Shown: one piece after another, positions 45,338-53,348 of the stretch
How positions within the stretch are numbered: position 1 is the stretch's first letter
Layout of the letters: each line of letters starts with the position of its first letter
DNA from: Symbiodinium natans
Taxonomy: Eukaryota > Sar > Dinophyceae > Suessiales > Symbiodiniaceae
Assembly (NCBI GenBank): GCA_905221605.1
Contig: CAJNDS010002715.1
Coordinates: 243,826-307,825 of the forward strand
Direction of reading: 5' to 3'
Length of the DNA stretch: 64,000 nucleotides
Program-made: the position numbers and the translations under genes
Notes under the pieces: generated by a model
Database searches by the model: none
The model's input: the letters and a program-made list of their open reading frames with translations, nothing else
What the model was told of the DNA's origin: nothing

Positions 45338-47623
45338 ATGTCCAAAGCCATTAAGCGTAATACGGAAGCACTACAAACATTTTATAACAACAGAAGAAAC
45401 CGCATCAACCAAGCCACCAGGACAAAAGTTCAAAATATAATTAACTTATATTCAGATCGCAAGATCGCCCAATTCACCACAGCAGACAATTTAATCAGGA
45501 AGCTCACCACCGCAAAAACAGACAAAGAAAAAACTAAAGCGGAAAAAGACTACAACAAGATTTATGACAAGCACAAGGATAAAGAACAACTAGGCCAGAG
45601 AATGGCACAAGCAAAAGAAGACAACAAACGAACGGGAAGAACCAACCCGAGGAAACCAAGAAAATATTCAATCAATGTTCATTTATACCAACTGAAGACA
45701 GAATCACATCAGGGCTTATCGGTATCTTTCAGAGACAGCAGGGGTAGGGCATACGTTCCTATTTATATGCGTGATCTATCAGCCAATGTAGCCACAACAC
45801 CATGGGTTGAAAACTTAGCGAGGAGACGAATATTTAGAGACGAGAAGAAAGAAACGAAAACATTTCATAGGCTCAAGATGTTATTAATGACAGATGACAG
45901 TTTTAAAGCAGATGTCGGTTATGCCGAAGGTTACATTGCTTGTATTAAAGTTCATTACGCCGAAAGGGTAGATAATCCCGATGCTTTCAAGCCACAAGAC
46001 GAAGAACTAACAAACACAGAGAATGTCAGTATGTATCACAGATATATTCAGACACCACTAGATCCACAGTATGAGACTTTTAAGGAAGCCATTAAAGTAG
46101 AACATTACGTTAAGAACGAGTGTTGGTTTAACACCTTGACCGATTATTACAAGGATACCGTTATGGGAGACAAGAAGAGAGAGAAGAACAAACTAACAAA
46201 AGAAGCCATCCTAAAGATCATAAATAAGACGGAAGAAGATTTTAAAACAAAAGGGGCGTCAATAACAGATATGGCGAAGGTGTTTGAACATTTTAACTTG
46301 CAAGTCAGAATTTATGATGTCTTTGACACTCTGATTTATAAGCGCGACCCAATAAAAAGAAATCATAATATCCCAGCCTTATACGCTATAGTGAAGAACA
46401 GTCATATCTACACAGTCAGTGATAATATGAATATGTTGAGGCAGATGATACCCAAAAGCAGTAATTATAGTATATCTGTTAAGGCATCTTCAGATTATCA
46501 CCTTAACGAGAAGGAGGAGCCAGTGGAGTGTAAAATGATCACATCCCTAGACGACATACGTAAATACACAGAACACAGTGAATACACATTGGTATATAAT
46601 GGCTACGATCTATCTCATCTCTTTTATCTTAGCAAACAGGCAGGGTATGAGCCACAGGTTAGGTTCAGCGCGGGGTTTGTGTCCGAACTTAACTTCAAGT
46701 TTAAGATCAAGATAAACAGCAAGAGCCACAAAGAGATTAAATACAAGGTTAAGACCCAGAACTTAGTAAATAATTCTATAGATGGTTCCATCTGCGTGAG
46801 AACGGAGCAGATCTACAACAAGATGTCTAAAGCAATGTTTAATTTTAACACTGCCCTCTTCAAGCCGACCCACAAGTCATATTACAACGAAGTAGATGTA
46901 GAGATTTTCAAGGAGTGTCGCACCATCCCCCCAACGGGTGAAATAAATAAACATTATTATTTGTATAACCCTAAGACAGACAAAGACGACAAATACTGTT
47001 ATACCTCAGAAGTGACTACGGAGATAGATGTAAGAAAAGCTTACACATCTGCGTTTAACAAGATCGCCGAGATACCGGTATTCACTCAGTTTGATATCTG
47101 GAAGCCTTTCAATGGTAACGTGACAGATTTTCACGATCTAACTCTCTACTTGGTCAAGCCCACCAAGCGGAGTTTATTTTTCAATAAAGCCTACACTTTA
47201 GTATATGGTATGGTTTTAAAGCACTTCGTGAAGCAATGTAAGATTCTTTATTATAAGCAACCATCCAGAGCATACAAGGTGGATTATAGGAAGATCACAG
47301 CGGAATTATGGAAGACAGACATCTCTGACAAACCAGCCGAAGACATCAGAATAAAAAAGTTAATAGCTAATGTTAACTTCGGGCTACTTGAGAAGAACAC
47401 GAACAAAGCCCATAAAAGTTATGCCTTTGATACTCTAAAGGAAGCCTTATATTATCAGAACAAGATCGGAGGAAAGATTAACAGAATTTCGGGTATGTAT
47501 GTTGATGAGATTGAGTTACCTAACGGCGAGACAGACTTCGTAGAAAAAGAGATGGACAGAAAATATTATTGCTTAACAGTGACCGATAAAGCCACCCTAC
47601 GAAACGGATATATATATACATAA
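45338..47623 (+). CDS. Protein-primed-type family B DNA polymerase, N-terminal part up to motif B
   Basis: 761 residues before a stop caused by a frameshift. Known family features: an exonuclease-like segment LVYNGYDLSHLFYLSKQAGY (about residue 418), polymerase motif A EIDVRKAYTSAF (about 562) and motif B KKLIANVNFGLLEK (about 673). Motif C is absent here and appears in the next frame. The N-terminal ~110 residues are basic. A region at about 257-360 (NECWFNTLTDYYKD … VKNSHIYTVSD) has spaced Cys and His reminiscent of OTU-like cysteine protease folds, tentative. The ATG at 45338 follows an AT-rich leader. The frame breaks at a (TA)5 tract, 47609-47618; one TA unit less would run straight on into the helicase frame. 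Real mutation, programmed shift and assembly error all remain possible. Confidence 0.85.
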   Translation: MSKAIKRNTEALQTFYNNRRNRINQATRTKVQNIINLYSDRKIAQFTTADNLIRKLTTAKTDKEKTKAEKDYNKIYDKHKDKEQLGQRMAQAKEDNKRTGRTNPRKPRKYSINVHLYQLKTESHQGLSVSFRDSRGRAYVPIYMRDLSANVATTPWVENLARRRIFRDEKKETKTFHRLKMLLMTDDSFKADVGYAEGYIACIKVHYAERVDNPDAFKPQDEELTNTENVSMYHRYIQTPLDPQYETFKEAIKVEHYVKNECWFNTLTDYYKDTVMGDKKREKNKLTKEAILKIINKTEEDFKTKGASITDMAKVFEHFNLQVRIYDVFDTLIYKRDPIKRNHNIPALYAIVKNSHIYTVSDNMNMLRQMIPKSSNYSISVKASSDYHLNEKEEPVECKMITSLDDIRKYTEHSEYTLVYNGYDLSHLFYLSKQAGYEPQVRFSAGFVSELNFKFKIKINSKSHKEIKYKVKTQNLVNNSIDGSICVRTEQIYNKMSKAMFNFNTALFKPTHKSYYNEVDVEIFKECRTIPPTGEINKHYYLYNPKTDKDDKYCYTSEVTTEIDVRKAYTSAFNKIAEIPVFTQFDIWKPFNGNVTDFHDLTLYLVKPTKRSLFFNKAYTLVYGMVLKHFVKQCKILYYKQPSRAYKVDYRKITAELWKTDISDKPAEDIRIKKLIANVNFGLLEKNTNKAHKSYAFDTLKEALYYQNKIGGKINRISGMYVDEIELPNGETDFVEKEMDRKYYCLTVTDKATLRNGYIYT

Positions 47624-47655
47624 AAGAATTATTATTACAACATCATAACTTTAAA

Positions 47656-49245
47656 ATGCACACCGACTACACCAAGCTAACAGAAAATCATATAGGAGTA
47701 TGGAGTGTTAAAACAGATGCCTTCGTCATTAGGAAGGAGCATTTAAGACGTGCTAAGAACCTAATAGAGTTCTCAGATCGTATCGGCGGGTGGAGACACG
47801 AAAAGAGTAAAAACATAGCGGGACCCACAGAGCAGTGGGCACCAAAAAAGAACGAACTGATACCAATTCCCGTAGTTAGCAATGAGACCCGACCCATAAA
47901 AAACGAGTGGGACACGGAAAGCATAGCAAAAGATATCGTAACAAATAATCCTATGATGATCCGATCTAAGTATGCAGGTGGTGGCAAGTCGCATATAGCA
48001 AAGCATTTCAGCAAGTTGGGCTATAAAACTCTCTTCGTAGTGCCACAGAATAGCTTATCGCAGAATATAAATGACGATGCAGTGACTACTAATAAGTTTT
48101 TTGCCATACCCGTTGGCGACGGGGAGAAGCTCCCCGAGTTTGACCATAGCAGTTATAATTGTATTGTCTTTGATGAGATCTATATGAATGGAACCCACAT
48201 ATTAAATAGAATCAGAGAGTTTGTTAAACGAAACCCGAATAAAATCATAATCGGAGCGGGTGATGTCAAACAGCTTCCGCCCATTGAAGATCTAACTAAT
48301 ACAAGGAAGCCGGACGAATACGCAGATGAATGTATTGATCAGATCTTCAAGTATAACGTTGTGCTTACCATATGTAAGAGATTAGGACAACAAGGGGACC
48401 CAACAGCAGAAGCCAACAGAAAAATATTAGATATGATGTATGATGATATGTGGCTTCATAAGTTATCTTTATCCGAGTTTGTTCATAAGTATTTTAACAC
48501 GACAGACGATATGACAGCATCTCAGAAGAACATAGCCTATACGAATATGAGGTGCTTAACGGTGTCTAATGCAATCCGAAAGAGTTTAGGTAAAACAGAT
48601 AAGTATGAAGTGGGCGAGATCTTAATCTGCCGACTATACAAGAAAACGAATAATGTCAAGTTCAATGTTAATTACAGGTTTAAGATCGTAAGCATAGCCA
48701 AGAACATAATTAAATTAGAGAATGTTAAATCCAAACAGCAGTATTTAACGGACATCGCTACCTTAGATAAGCATTTCAGATATGACTACTGCACCACTTG
48801 CCATTCCGCGCAAGGGGCTTCTATTGATGGTAAGATCGTTATACACGAGTGGGAGAAGTCGCATTTAGTAACTCGTGAGTGGTTGTGGTGTGCCTTGACC
48901 AGAAGCACCGATTTTAATAATGTCTTGTTCTATGAGAGTGCCGAAGTAGAGAACGAACTGAACGAAACCACCTTGCATAAATACTGGCTTAACAAGATTA
49001 ATACATATAAGCCACAAGATCAGAAAGCCAATAGAGTAATCAACGAAAGTAAGTATATTAATCCAAGTTGGTTTATGAAGCGAGTGTATAGTCATTGTAA
49101 CAACTGCGGGTGTAACTTTGAATTTGAATTTAAGAACGGCTTCTTAACAAGTAACATGACAGCCCAGAGGCTAGATAACAGCATCGCGCACGAAAGCGAT
49201 AACTGCGAAGCTTGGTGTAAGTTGTGCAATTGCTCTGCAAGGTAA
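47656..49245 (+). CDS. Polymerase motif C fused to SF1 (Pif1/RecD-like) helicase with zinc finger
   Basis: 529 residues from the first ATG; the frame is open from 47590, so this is the continuation of the polymerase gene. Residues 14-25 contain VWSVKTDAF, the polymerase motif C (KTD in place of DTD). A helicase follows: Walker A YAGGGKS (about 106-112), Walker B VFDEIY (171-176), motif III GAGDVKQLPP (200-209), motif V CHSAQGASIDG and motif VI WCALTRS. The C-terminus has a zinc-binding pattern, CNNCGC … CEAWCKLCNC. One gene thus encodes polymerase and helicase, total about 1,300 residues if read through. Likely role: replication of the element's linear DNA. It ends in a hairpin shared with the convergent gene. 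Confidence 0.87.
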   Translation: MHTDYTKLTENHIGVWSVKTDAFVIRKEHLRRAKNLIEFSDRIGGWRHEKSKNIAGPTEQWAPKKNELIPIPVVSNETRPIKNEWDTESIAKDIVTNNPMMIRSKYAGGGKSHIAKHFSKLGYKTLFVVPQNSLSQNINDDAVTTNKFFAIPVGDGEKLPEFDHSSYNCIVFDEIYMNGTHILNRIREFVKRNPNKIIIGAGDVKQLPPIEDLTNTRKPDEYADECIDQIFKYNVVLTICKRLGQQGDPTAEANRKILDMMYDDMWLHKLSLSEFVHKYFNTTDDMTASQKNIAYTNMRCLTVSNAIRKSLGKTDKYEVGEILICRLYKKTNNVKFNVNYRFKIVSIAKNIIKLENVKSKQQYLTDIATLDKHFRYDYCTTCHSAQGASIDGKIVIHEWEKSHLVTREWLWCALTRSTDFNNVLFYESAEVENELNETTLHKYWLNKINTYKPQDQKANRVINESKYINPSWFMKRVYSHCNNCGCNFEFEFKNGFLTSNMTAQRLDNSIAHESDNCEAWCKLCNCSAR

Positions 49246-49275
49246 GTTAAACATTAATGGTTTAATGTTTAACTT
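49244..49275. terminator. Hairpin between convergent genes
   Basis: AAGTTAAACATTA (49244-49256) pairs perfectly with TAATGTTTAACTT (49263-49275), 13 bp with a 6-base loop. It begins within the helicase stop codon and lies before the end of the convergent gene at 49294. Confidence 0.75.
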
Positions 49276-49293
49276 GCTTTAGATGTTCGGTTT

Positions 49294-50622
49294 TCAAGCT
49301 AATCTTTCATAAACGGTCTCTCTGTAAAGTTTCTGTAGTTGTCTCAAAGCGTTCTTTTTCTCAATTGGGTTACCCTTAGCAGATACCCATTGATTGTATA
49401 AGCTTCTGTAGTTTCTGTATGTGGTTTTTGAAATTGCATCTTTATTACCTGCATCTTCAAAGGTCTCTCTCAGTTTTTGTATTCCAATTTTACTAGGCAT
49501 TATCAAAGGTTGTAGGTTCTGTTCAGACCTAGGCGAAAAAGCATCTGCTCTAGCACTCTCTTTTAAATGCGTTTTTCTTGTCACCCTTCTTCTTGGCGGG
49601 GCTGGTCGTTCTTCTTCTGGTGGTGGAACCCTCCCGGGCGGGGCGCGACTGCTTGAACTTGATGCTCCACCTTGTTGATAATTTGGTCTGGGTCTTGCTT
49701 TTGGACGAAGTCTTGATGCAGAAGTTCCTACCTCTTGGAATCTTGCTTGTTCTGCCGGTGTGGGTTCGGGTTCTGGCGGTGAATTTAACGCCAAAGGTTG
49801 TTGTGCTGGTGCAGGTAATGCTAACGGTTGTTGTGTCGGTCCAACATTTGGCTGATGCGGTTGAAGTATTAATGTCGGTCTTAACACTTGCGGATCAATG
49901 GGTTGTAGGTTTGGTAACGGCATTCTAGGGGCTCTATCAAAATCAAGTAGTGGTCGTTGTGCTGGTAAGATCCTTCTCATAACTGAACCGGCCACTCCTT
50001 CCAAGGCGGGTTGCGCCACTCCTGCTATTACAGATGTGGCTAGATCTTGTCCCGATGCTAAATTTCCTGCGATGTTTCTACCTACCGTTCCAACATTAGA
50101 AGCAACGTTACCGACTACACTTCTCCCAACATTAAATGTTCCCCGACCGATCCTTCTTAAAATTCCTTCACCTTGTTCCTGTTCTTGTTCTAGCTGTTGT
50201 TGATGCGCTTCGGCTATGGCTCCCTGATTCGCTTGTTGTGCCTCACCTGCTCTTCCTAAAACTCCTTCCAATTCTGCCCGTGTGTAATTTTGTTCTTCAT
50301 CTAAATCTAGAAACTCTTCTGCTTCGGCGTTCTCTCCTTCCCTATCTCTAAATAAGGCTCTGTGCGTCATTCCGTTCTCTTGTGCATACTGTCGCATCAT
50401 GTGATCTCTCACCACTCTTTCGGCTATCCTATTCTGTTCCACTTGCAACCTGTCCAAATGATCCCGACCGTCAAAATAGGATCCTTGATTACTAGCCTTA
50501 TAAAAAACCGCATCTCTGTTAGGAAACGGTCTTAGTGCTTCCTCATTGTCATTAACCAGCTCTAAAATGTCTTCGTATCGGCTTCTGCGATGAAACTGAA
50601 TCTTAGCAGTTCTGAGTGACAT
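49294..50622 (-). CDS. Hypothetical virion-associated protein with Gly/Ala amphipathic and Pro-rich regions
   Basis: 442 residues, not recognised by family. The N-terminal ~150 residues are charged and helix-prone, ending in a Gln/Glu run (QQQLEQEQEQGEG). Residues about 157-215 form a Gly/Ala/Val-rich stretch with repeated VGRSVVGN, VGTVGRNIAGN and VAQPALEGVAG, compatible with a membrane-active amphipathic helix. Then come a Pro/Gln-rich linker, a Ser run and a basic Pro/Arg segment, and a folded-looking helical C-terminus. It heads away from the convergent helicase and is followed upstream by capsid-side genes, so a structural or entry-related role is plausible. This is inference from composition and position. 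Confidence 0.65.
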   Translation of the reverse strand: MSLRTAKIQFHRRSRYEDILELVNDNEEALRPFPNRDAVFYKASNQGSYFDGRDHLDRLQVEQNRIAERVVRDHMMRQYAQENGMTHRALFRDREGENAEAEEFLDLDEEQNYTRAELEGVLGRAGEAQQANQGAIAEAHQQQLEQEQEQGEGILRRIGRGTFNVGRSVVGNVASNVGTVGRNIAGNLASGQDLATSVIAGVAQPALEGVAGSVMRRILPAQRPLLDFDRAPRMPLPNLQPIDPQVLRPTLILQPHQPNVGPTQQPLALPAPAQQPLALNSPPEPEPTPAEQARFQEVGTSASRLRPKARPRPNYQQGGASSSSSRAPPGRVPPPEEERPAPPRRRVTRKTHLKESARADAFSPRSEQNLQPLIMPSKIGIQKLRETFEDAGNKDAISKTTYRNYRSLYNQWVSAKGNPIEKKNALRQLQKLYRETVYERLA

Positions 50623-50640
50623 TATACTTTATATGTTTAT

Positions 50641-50982
50641 TTAGAAAATTGCAGAACTTAGTTTCTCTAACTTCTCATATCTGTTCCTCAAGTGTTCTAA
50701 GGATGTCTCGGGAATTCGTGGGTTATGCATCTCCCCTCTCAGTCTGTTCATCTCCATCTCATAATTTGCTTTATGTTGTCCCTCTAACAGTCTGCGTTTC
50801 ATAGCCATATTGCTGACGTGCGCCTCTCTGGCTTCCAATTGCTTTTTTAGATTTAATAGATAGTCAATGTTAGGTTTATGAAAATTTAACTCTGATGCTT
50901 CATTTACTACGGGATTGTCTAATGACTTGCGTTTTTTCTGCTTTGCTTGTTGTCTGAACTTGTATTTATTATATAAAACCAT
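50641..50982 (-). CDS. Small coiled-coil hypothetical protein
   Basis: 113 residues, not recognised. Basic N-terminus (KYKFRQQAKQKKRKS), then heptad-like helices (YLLNLKKQLEAREAHVSNMAMKRRLLEG) and LEHLRNRYEKLEKLSSAIF. It is packed 18 bases before the next gene on the same strand, within a minus-strand block that includes the minor capsid gene, suggesting co-expression and perhaps a virion role. Confidence 0.65.
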   Translation of the reverse strand: MVLYNKYKFRQQAKQKKRKSLDNPVVNEASELNFHKPNIDYLLNLKKQLEAREAHVSNMAMKRRLLEGQHKANYEMEMNRLRGEMHNPRIPETSLEHLRNRYEKLEKLSSAIF

Positions 50983-50995
50983 TGCTATATATTAA

Positions 50996-51517
50996 TTACC
51001 TAGATTTTTTACAACGAGATTTGAACATTGCCTGACACATACTGTTGGCTTTCTCTTGTTTCCTTCTCATAATTTCTTGGTTCATTGTTCGCAATTGCAA
51101 CTGAATGAGTTGTGCTTGGGTCAGATTGTCATAAGGTTGCATATTCGGAGGTGGAGGCGGTGGCATAGCCTTAGAAACTGGAGGTGGTGCTTTTATTATT
51201 GGAGCATTTGTTATTTCTTCATTGTTTTCTACACTTAATGGTTTTACCTTCACTTTTGGCTTCACATTGTTTTTTCTAACGGGCTTAGACATTATGTCAC
51301 TCGGCTTACCTTCGCACTTGTCGGGATGGGAATACCTTAGAGTTTTCATATTCATCGGTTTCTTACAATCTCCGCACTCTGTCATTTGCTTCGCCACTTC
51401 CGTGATCTTTACTCTTGACGGTTTAGGCTCTGCTGTTACTTCTTCTTGGGGTGCTTTAGGCTCTTCTGGTTTAGGCGTTTCATCAACGGGTCCCATTTCA
51501 GAGGTTTCTTCACTCAT
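50996..51517 (-). CDS. Hypothetical protein with CxxC...HxxxC zinc-like motif and poly-Pro tract
   Basis: 173 residues. The N-terminal ~40 residues are Pro/Glu-rich and probably disordered. Then CGDCKKPMNMKTLRYSHPDKC gives a compact Cys2-His-Cys site; similar 'KTLxYSH' zinc motifs occur in proteins of large algal DNA viruses (recalled, not searched). A PPPPPP tract and a Gln-rich helix follow, with a basic C-terminus. Sits between the coiled-coil gene and the minor capsid gene, same strand. Function unknown. Confidence 0.65.
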   Translation of the reverse strand: MSEETSEMGPVDETPKPEEPKAPQEEVTAEPKPSRVKITEVAKQMTECGDCKKPMNMKTLRYSHPDKCEGKPSDIMSKPVRKNNVKPKVKVKPLSVENNEEITNAPIIKAPPPVSKAMPPPPPPNMQPYDNLTQAQLIQLQLRTMNQEIMRRKQEKANSMCQAMFKSRCKKSR

Positions 51518-51548
51518 ATATATTATTCTATATATTTTCTATTCGTTT

Positions 51549-52418
51549 TCAATCCATATCTTTATTATGAAAGAGGAGGCTAAAAGTAACATTTATATTA
51601 TTTAAGTCTATAACGTTACCCGCCCCATCCAATATTCTAAACGTTAGCCTTTTAATATTTCTCTTAGAGACATTGATATAATCAAAATCTGTTATTCCGT
51701 AACTGTCACTGATAATACCAGCAAATGGAGCATTGACAGGCACTTTTTTGATGATTGCGTTTGAGAAAGCAGAAGGGCTATGAAAGTTATTATTAGATAA
51801 TTCGGGGCAGGATATATAAACGTCAGGATAATTGATCAAGTTAATAAATCCAGTCGTCCAAGGCGATGATGAAGTGAAGGCATCGCCAACAGGTGTCATG
51901 AAACCCAATACAGTATTTATAGAACTTAGATTGCTAAGATCTACAGAATTAGAGAAAGAACCAACAAAAGTAGGAACATCCGCATCAGTCAAGGGTATGA
52001 AGACGACTTCGCTATAATTAGACGATACGATAATTTTATTTGTTAAAGTGTCGTATGTAGCAGAATATGAGTTGGTTCTTCCCCCGCTGTCAAATAATGT
52101 GTTTAACTGTGTTTGTATTGCAGAAGCTAGGTCCGGGGCGGCGTAGTTTCCCACGGGTATTTCAATTCTTCTGTATGTTATGCCTTGAGGCGTAGCAGGT
52201 GGCAATATCTGGTGTCTAAAGTATAGGTTCTGATTGTTTGTATTGATTGAATACCAAGCATTGGGGATAGCCACCTCATGCACTTGCATAATGGTGTTGT
52301 CAGGTATTTCAAAGGTGTCCTGCAACTCTATTTTAAAGTCAGAAGATGATTTACTATCAGACACTCTGTGTTGAGAATTCACATAGACTTTCTTATAAGT
52401 TAAGGGTCTAAAGCTCAT
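51549..52418 (-). CDS. Minor capsid protein (penton-like, single jelly-roll)
   Basis: 289 residues. Features typical of PLV/Polinton minor capsid proteins are visible: an N-terminal KKVYVNSQHRVSDSKSSSDFKIELQ strand region, IPDNTIMQVHEVAIPNAWYSINTNN followed by NLYFRHQI, and a rhythm of short beta strands throughout with a C-terminal RNIKRLTFRILDG. The protein forms the five-fold vertices in related viruses. It is divergent from the lipase and major capsid genes across a 38-bp spacer. The ATG at 52418 follows a TA-rich leader. The frame is intact. Confidence 0.85.
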   Translation of the reverse strand: MSFRPLTYKKVYVNSQHRVSDSKSSSDFKIELQDTFEIPDNTIMQVHEVAIPNAWYSINTNNQNLYFRHQILPPATPQGITYRRIEIPVGNYAAPDLASAIQTQLNTLFDSGGRTNSYSATYDTLTNKIIVSSNYSEVVFIPLTDADVPTFVGSFSNSVDLSNLSSINTVLGFMTPVGDAFTSSSPWTTGFINLINYPDVYISCPELSNNNFHSPSAFSNAIIKKVPVNAPFAGIISDSYGITDFDYINVSKRNIKRLTFRILDGAGNVIDLNNINVTFSLLFHNKDMD

Positions 52419-52456
52419 ATAAATTAGCTGACAAAATTATATCATTTATTAATATA
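52419..52456. promoter_or_regulatory. Divergent promoter spacer for capsid genes
   Basis: Only 38 bases separate the divergent starts of the minor capsid and lipase-like genes. It is AT-rich, with ttaatataatg at the plus-strand start. It must contain or overlap promoters for both sides unless the genes are read from further away. Confidence 0.45.
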
Positions 52457-53002
52457 ATGACGAGAATTCAGTCACAGTTAGATACAATGCTAAAGTCCAA
52501 CGGGAAAATATCTAACACGCAAGGAATTAAGATGGCTTATGATCGTGATAATAAAATTTTTGTTAGAGATAACAAGATGTATATAGGAGGAACAACGAGT
52601 TTCACCAACTGGCTGGAAAATTTTACTAAGTTACCCTTTGGTGTTTTGGGCGGAGTTCGTGATATGGAACGCTACATAGAAGCAGAACGAATATTAAAAG
52701 ATAACCCACAAATAACAGAATTGGTCGGGCACAGTCAAGCGGGAGTGGTGGCGTTACAATTGGCAAAGGACTTTCCCAATAGGAACTTAAGCACCAAAAC
52801 TTACAACAGTCCCGTTTTTTCATTAGGCATTGATCAACCATCAGAACAACACAAGAGGTTCAGAAAAGCGGGTGACATAGTGTCAGCCTTTGATGGGTCA
52901 GCGATTAGTTACAATACGGATACTTTGAACCCAGTGAAAAATCACGACATATCTTCACTAGACAATATAGATGAAAGTATTCCAGAAAGGACTTTGTTTT
53001 AA
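52457..53002 (+). CDS. Lipase-like alpha/beta hydrolase (class 3 type)
   Basis: 181 residues with a GXSXG nucleophile elbow, VGHSQAGVVALQLA (Ser near residue 93), preceded by TELVGHS and followed by YNSPVFSLG, the usual order in class 3 lipases. Candidate acid and His residues occur later (GDIVSAFDG, KNHDISSL). Lipase-like genes of this size are known from several PLVs and virophage relatives, where a role in membrane handling during entry or exit is assumed. It lies between the minor and major capsid genes. Family call good, substrate unknown. Confidence 0.8.
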   Translation: MTRIQSQLDTMLKSNGKISNTQGIKMAYDRDNKIFVRDNKMYIGGTTSFTNWLENFTKLPFGVLGGVRDMERYIEAERILKDNPQITELVGHSQAGVVALQLAKDFPNRNLSTKTYNSPVFSLGIDQPSEQHKRFRKAGDIVSAFDGSAISYNTDTLNPVKNHDISSLDNIDESIPERTLF

Positions 53003-53018
53003 TCTCTACTATGATAAT

Positions 53019-53348
53019 ATGATGTTTAATAAACCTAAACATATAAGAGAACCACATAGAATTGGGAAGCCGTCGGAAAGTCAAAAGTTTAAGAATAGCT
53101 TGAATAAAAAAATAAATAATTCTGCTTACGAGAGCATGAGGAATATAATAGAAGAAGGGGACAATGTAGTGTCACAACCTCAGCTAGAGAAGCAGAATAC
53201 AAATAATTTTAAAAGCCATAAAAAATATAGTAATAATAAAAATCTAAATAAAGTATATAATTATGGATTTGGTATTAGCAGAGTCCCAAGACAATATGAT
53301 CAATTCTCTCCAGTTTGGATTACCCGAATCTGCCGCTTATGTAACTGA
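53019..53348 (+). CDS. Small basic hypothetical protein overlapping the capsid gene
   Basis: About 109 residues from the ATG at 53019 (a second ATG follows at once). It is Lys/Asn-rich with no recognised domain. The last 86 bases overlap the start of the major capsid gene in another frame, so either this frame is real and overlaps, or the capsid protein starts at the later in-frame ATG at 53296. AT-rich context makes chance frames more likely, so moderate confidence. Confidence 0.45.
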   Translation: MMFNKPKHIREPHRIGKPSESQKFKNSLNKKINNSAYESMRNIIEEGDNVVSQPQLEKQNTNNFKSHKKYSNNKNLNKVYNYGFGISRVPRQYDQFSPVWITRICRLCN

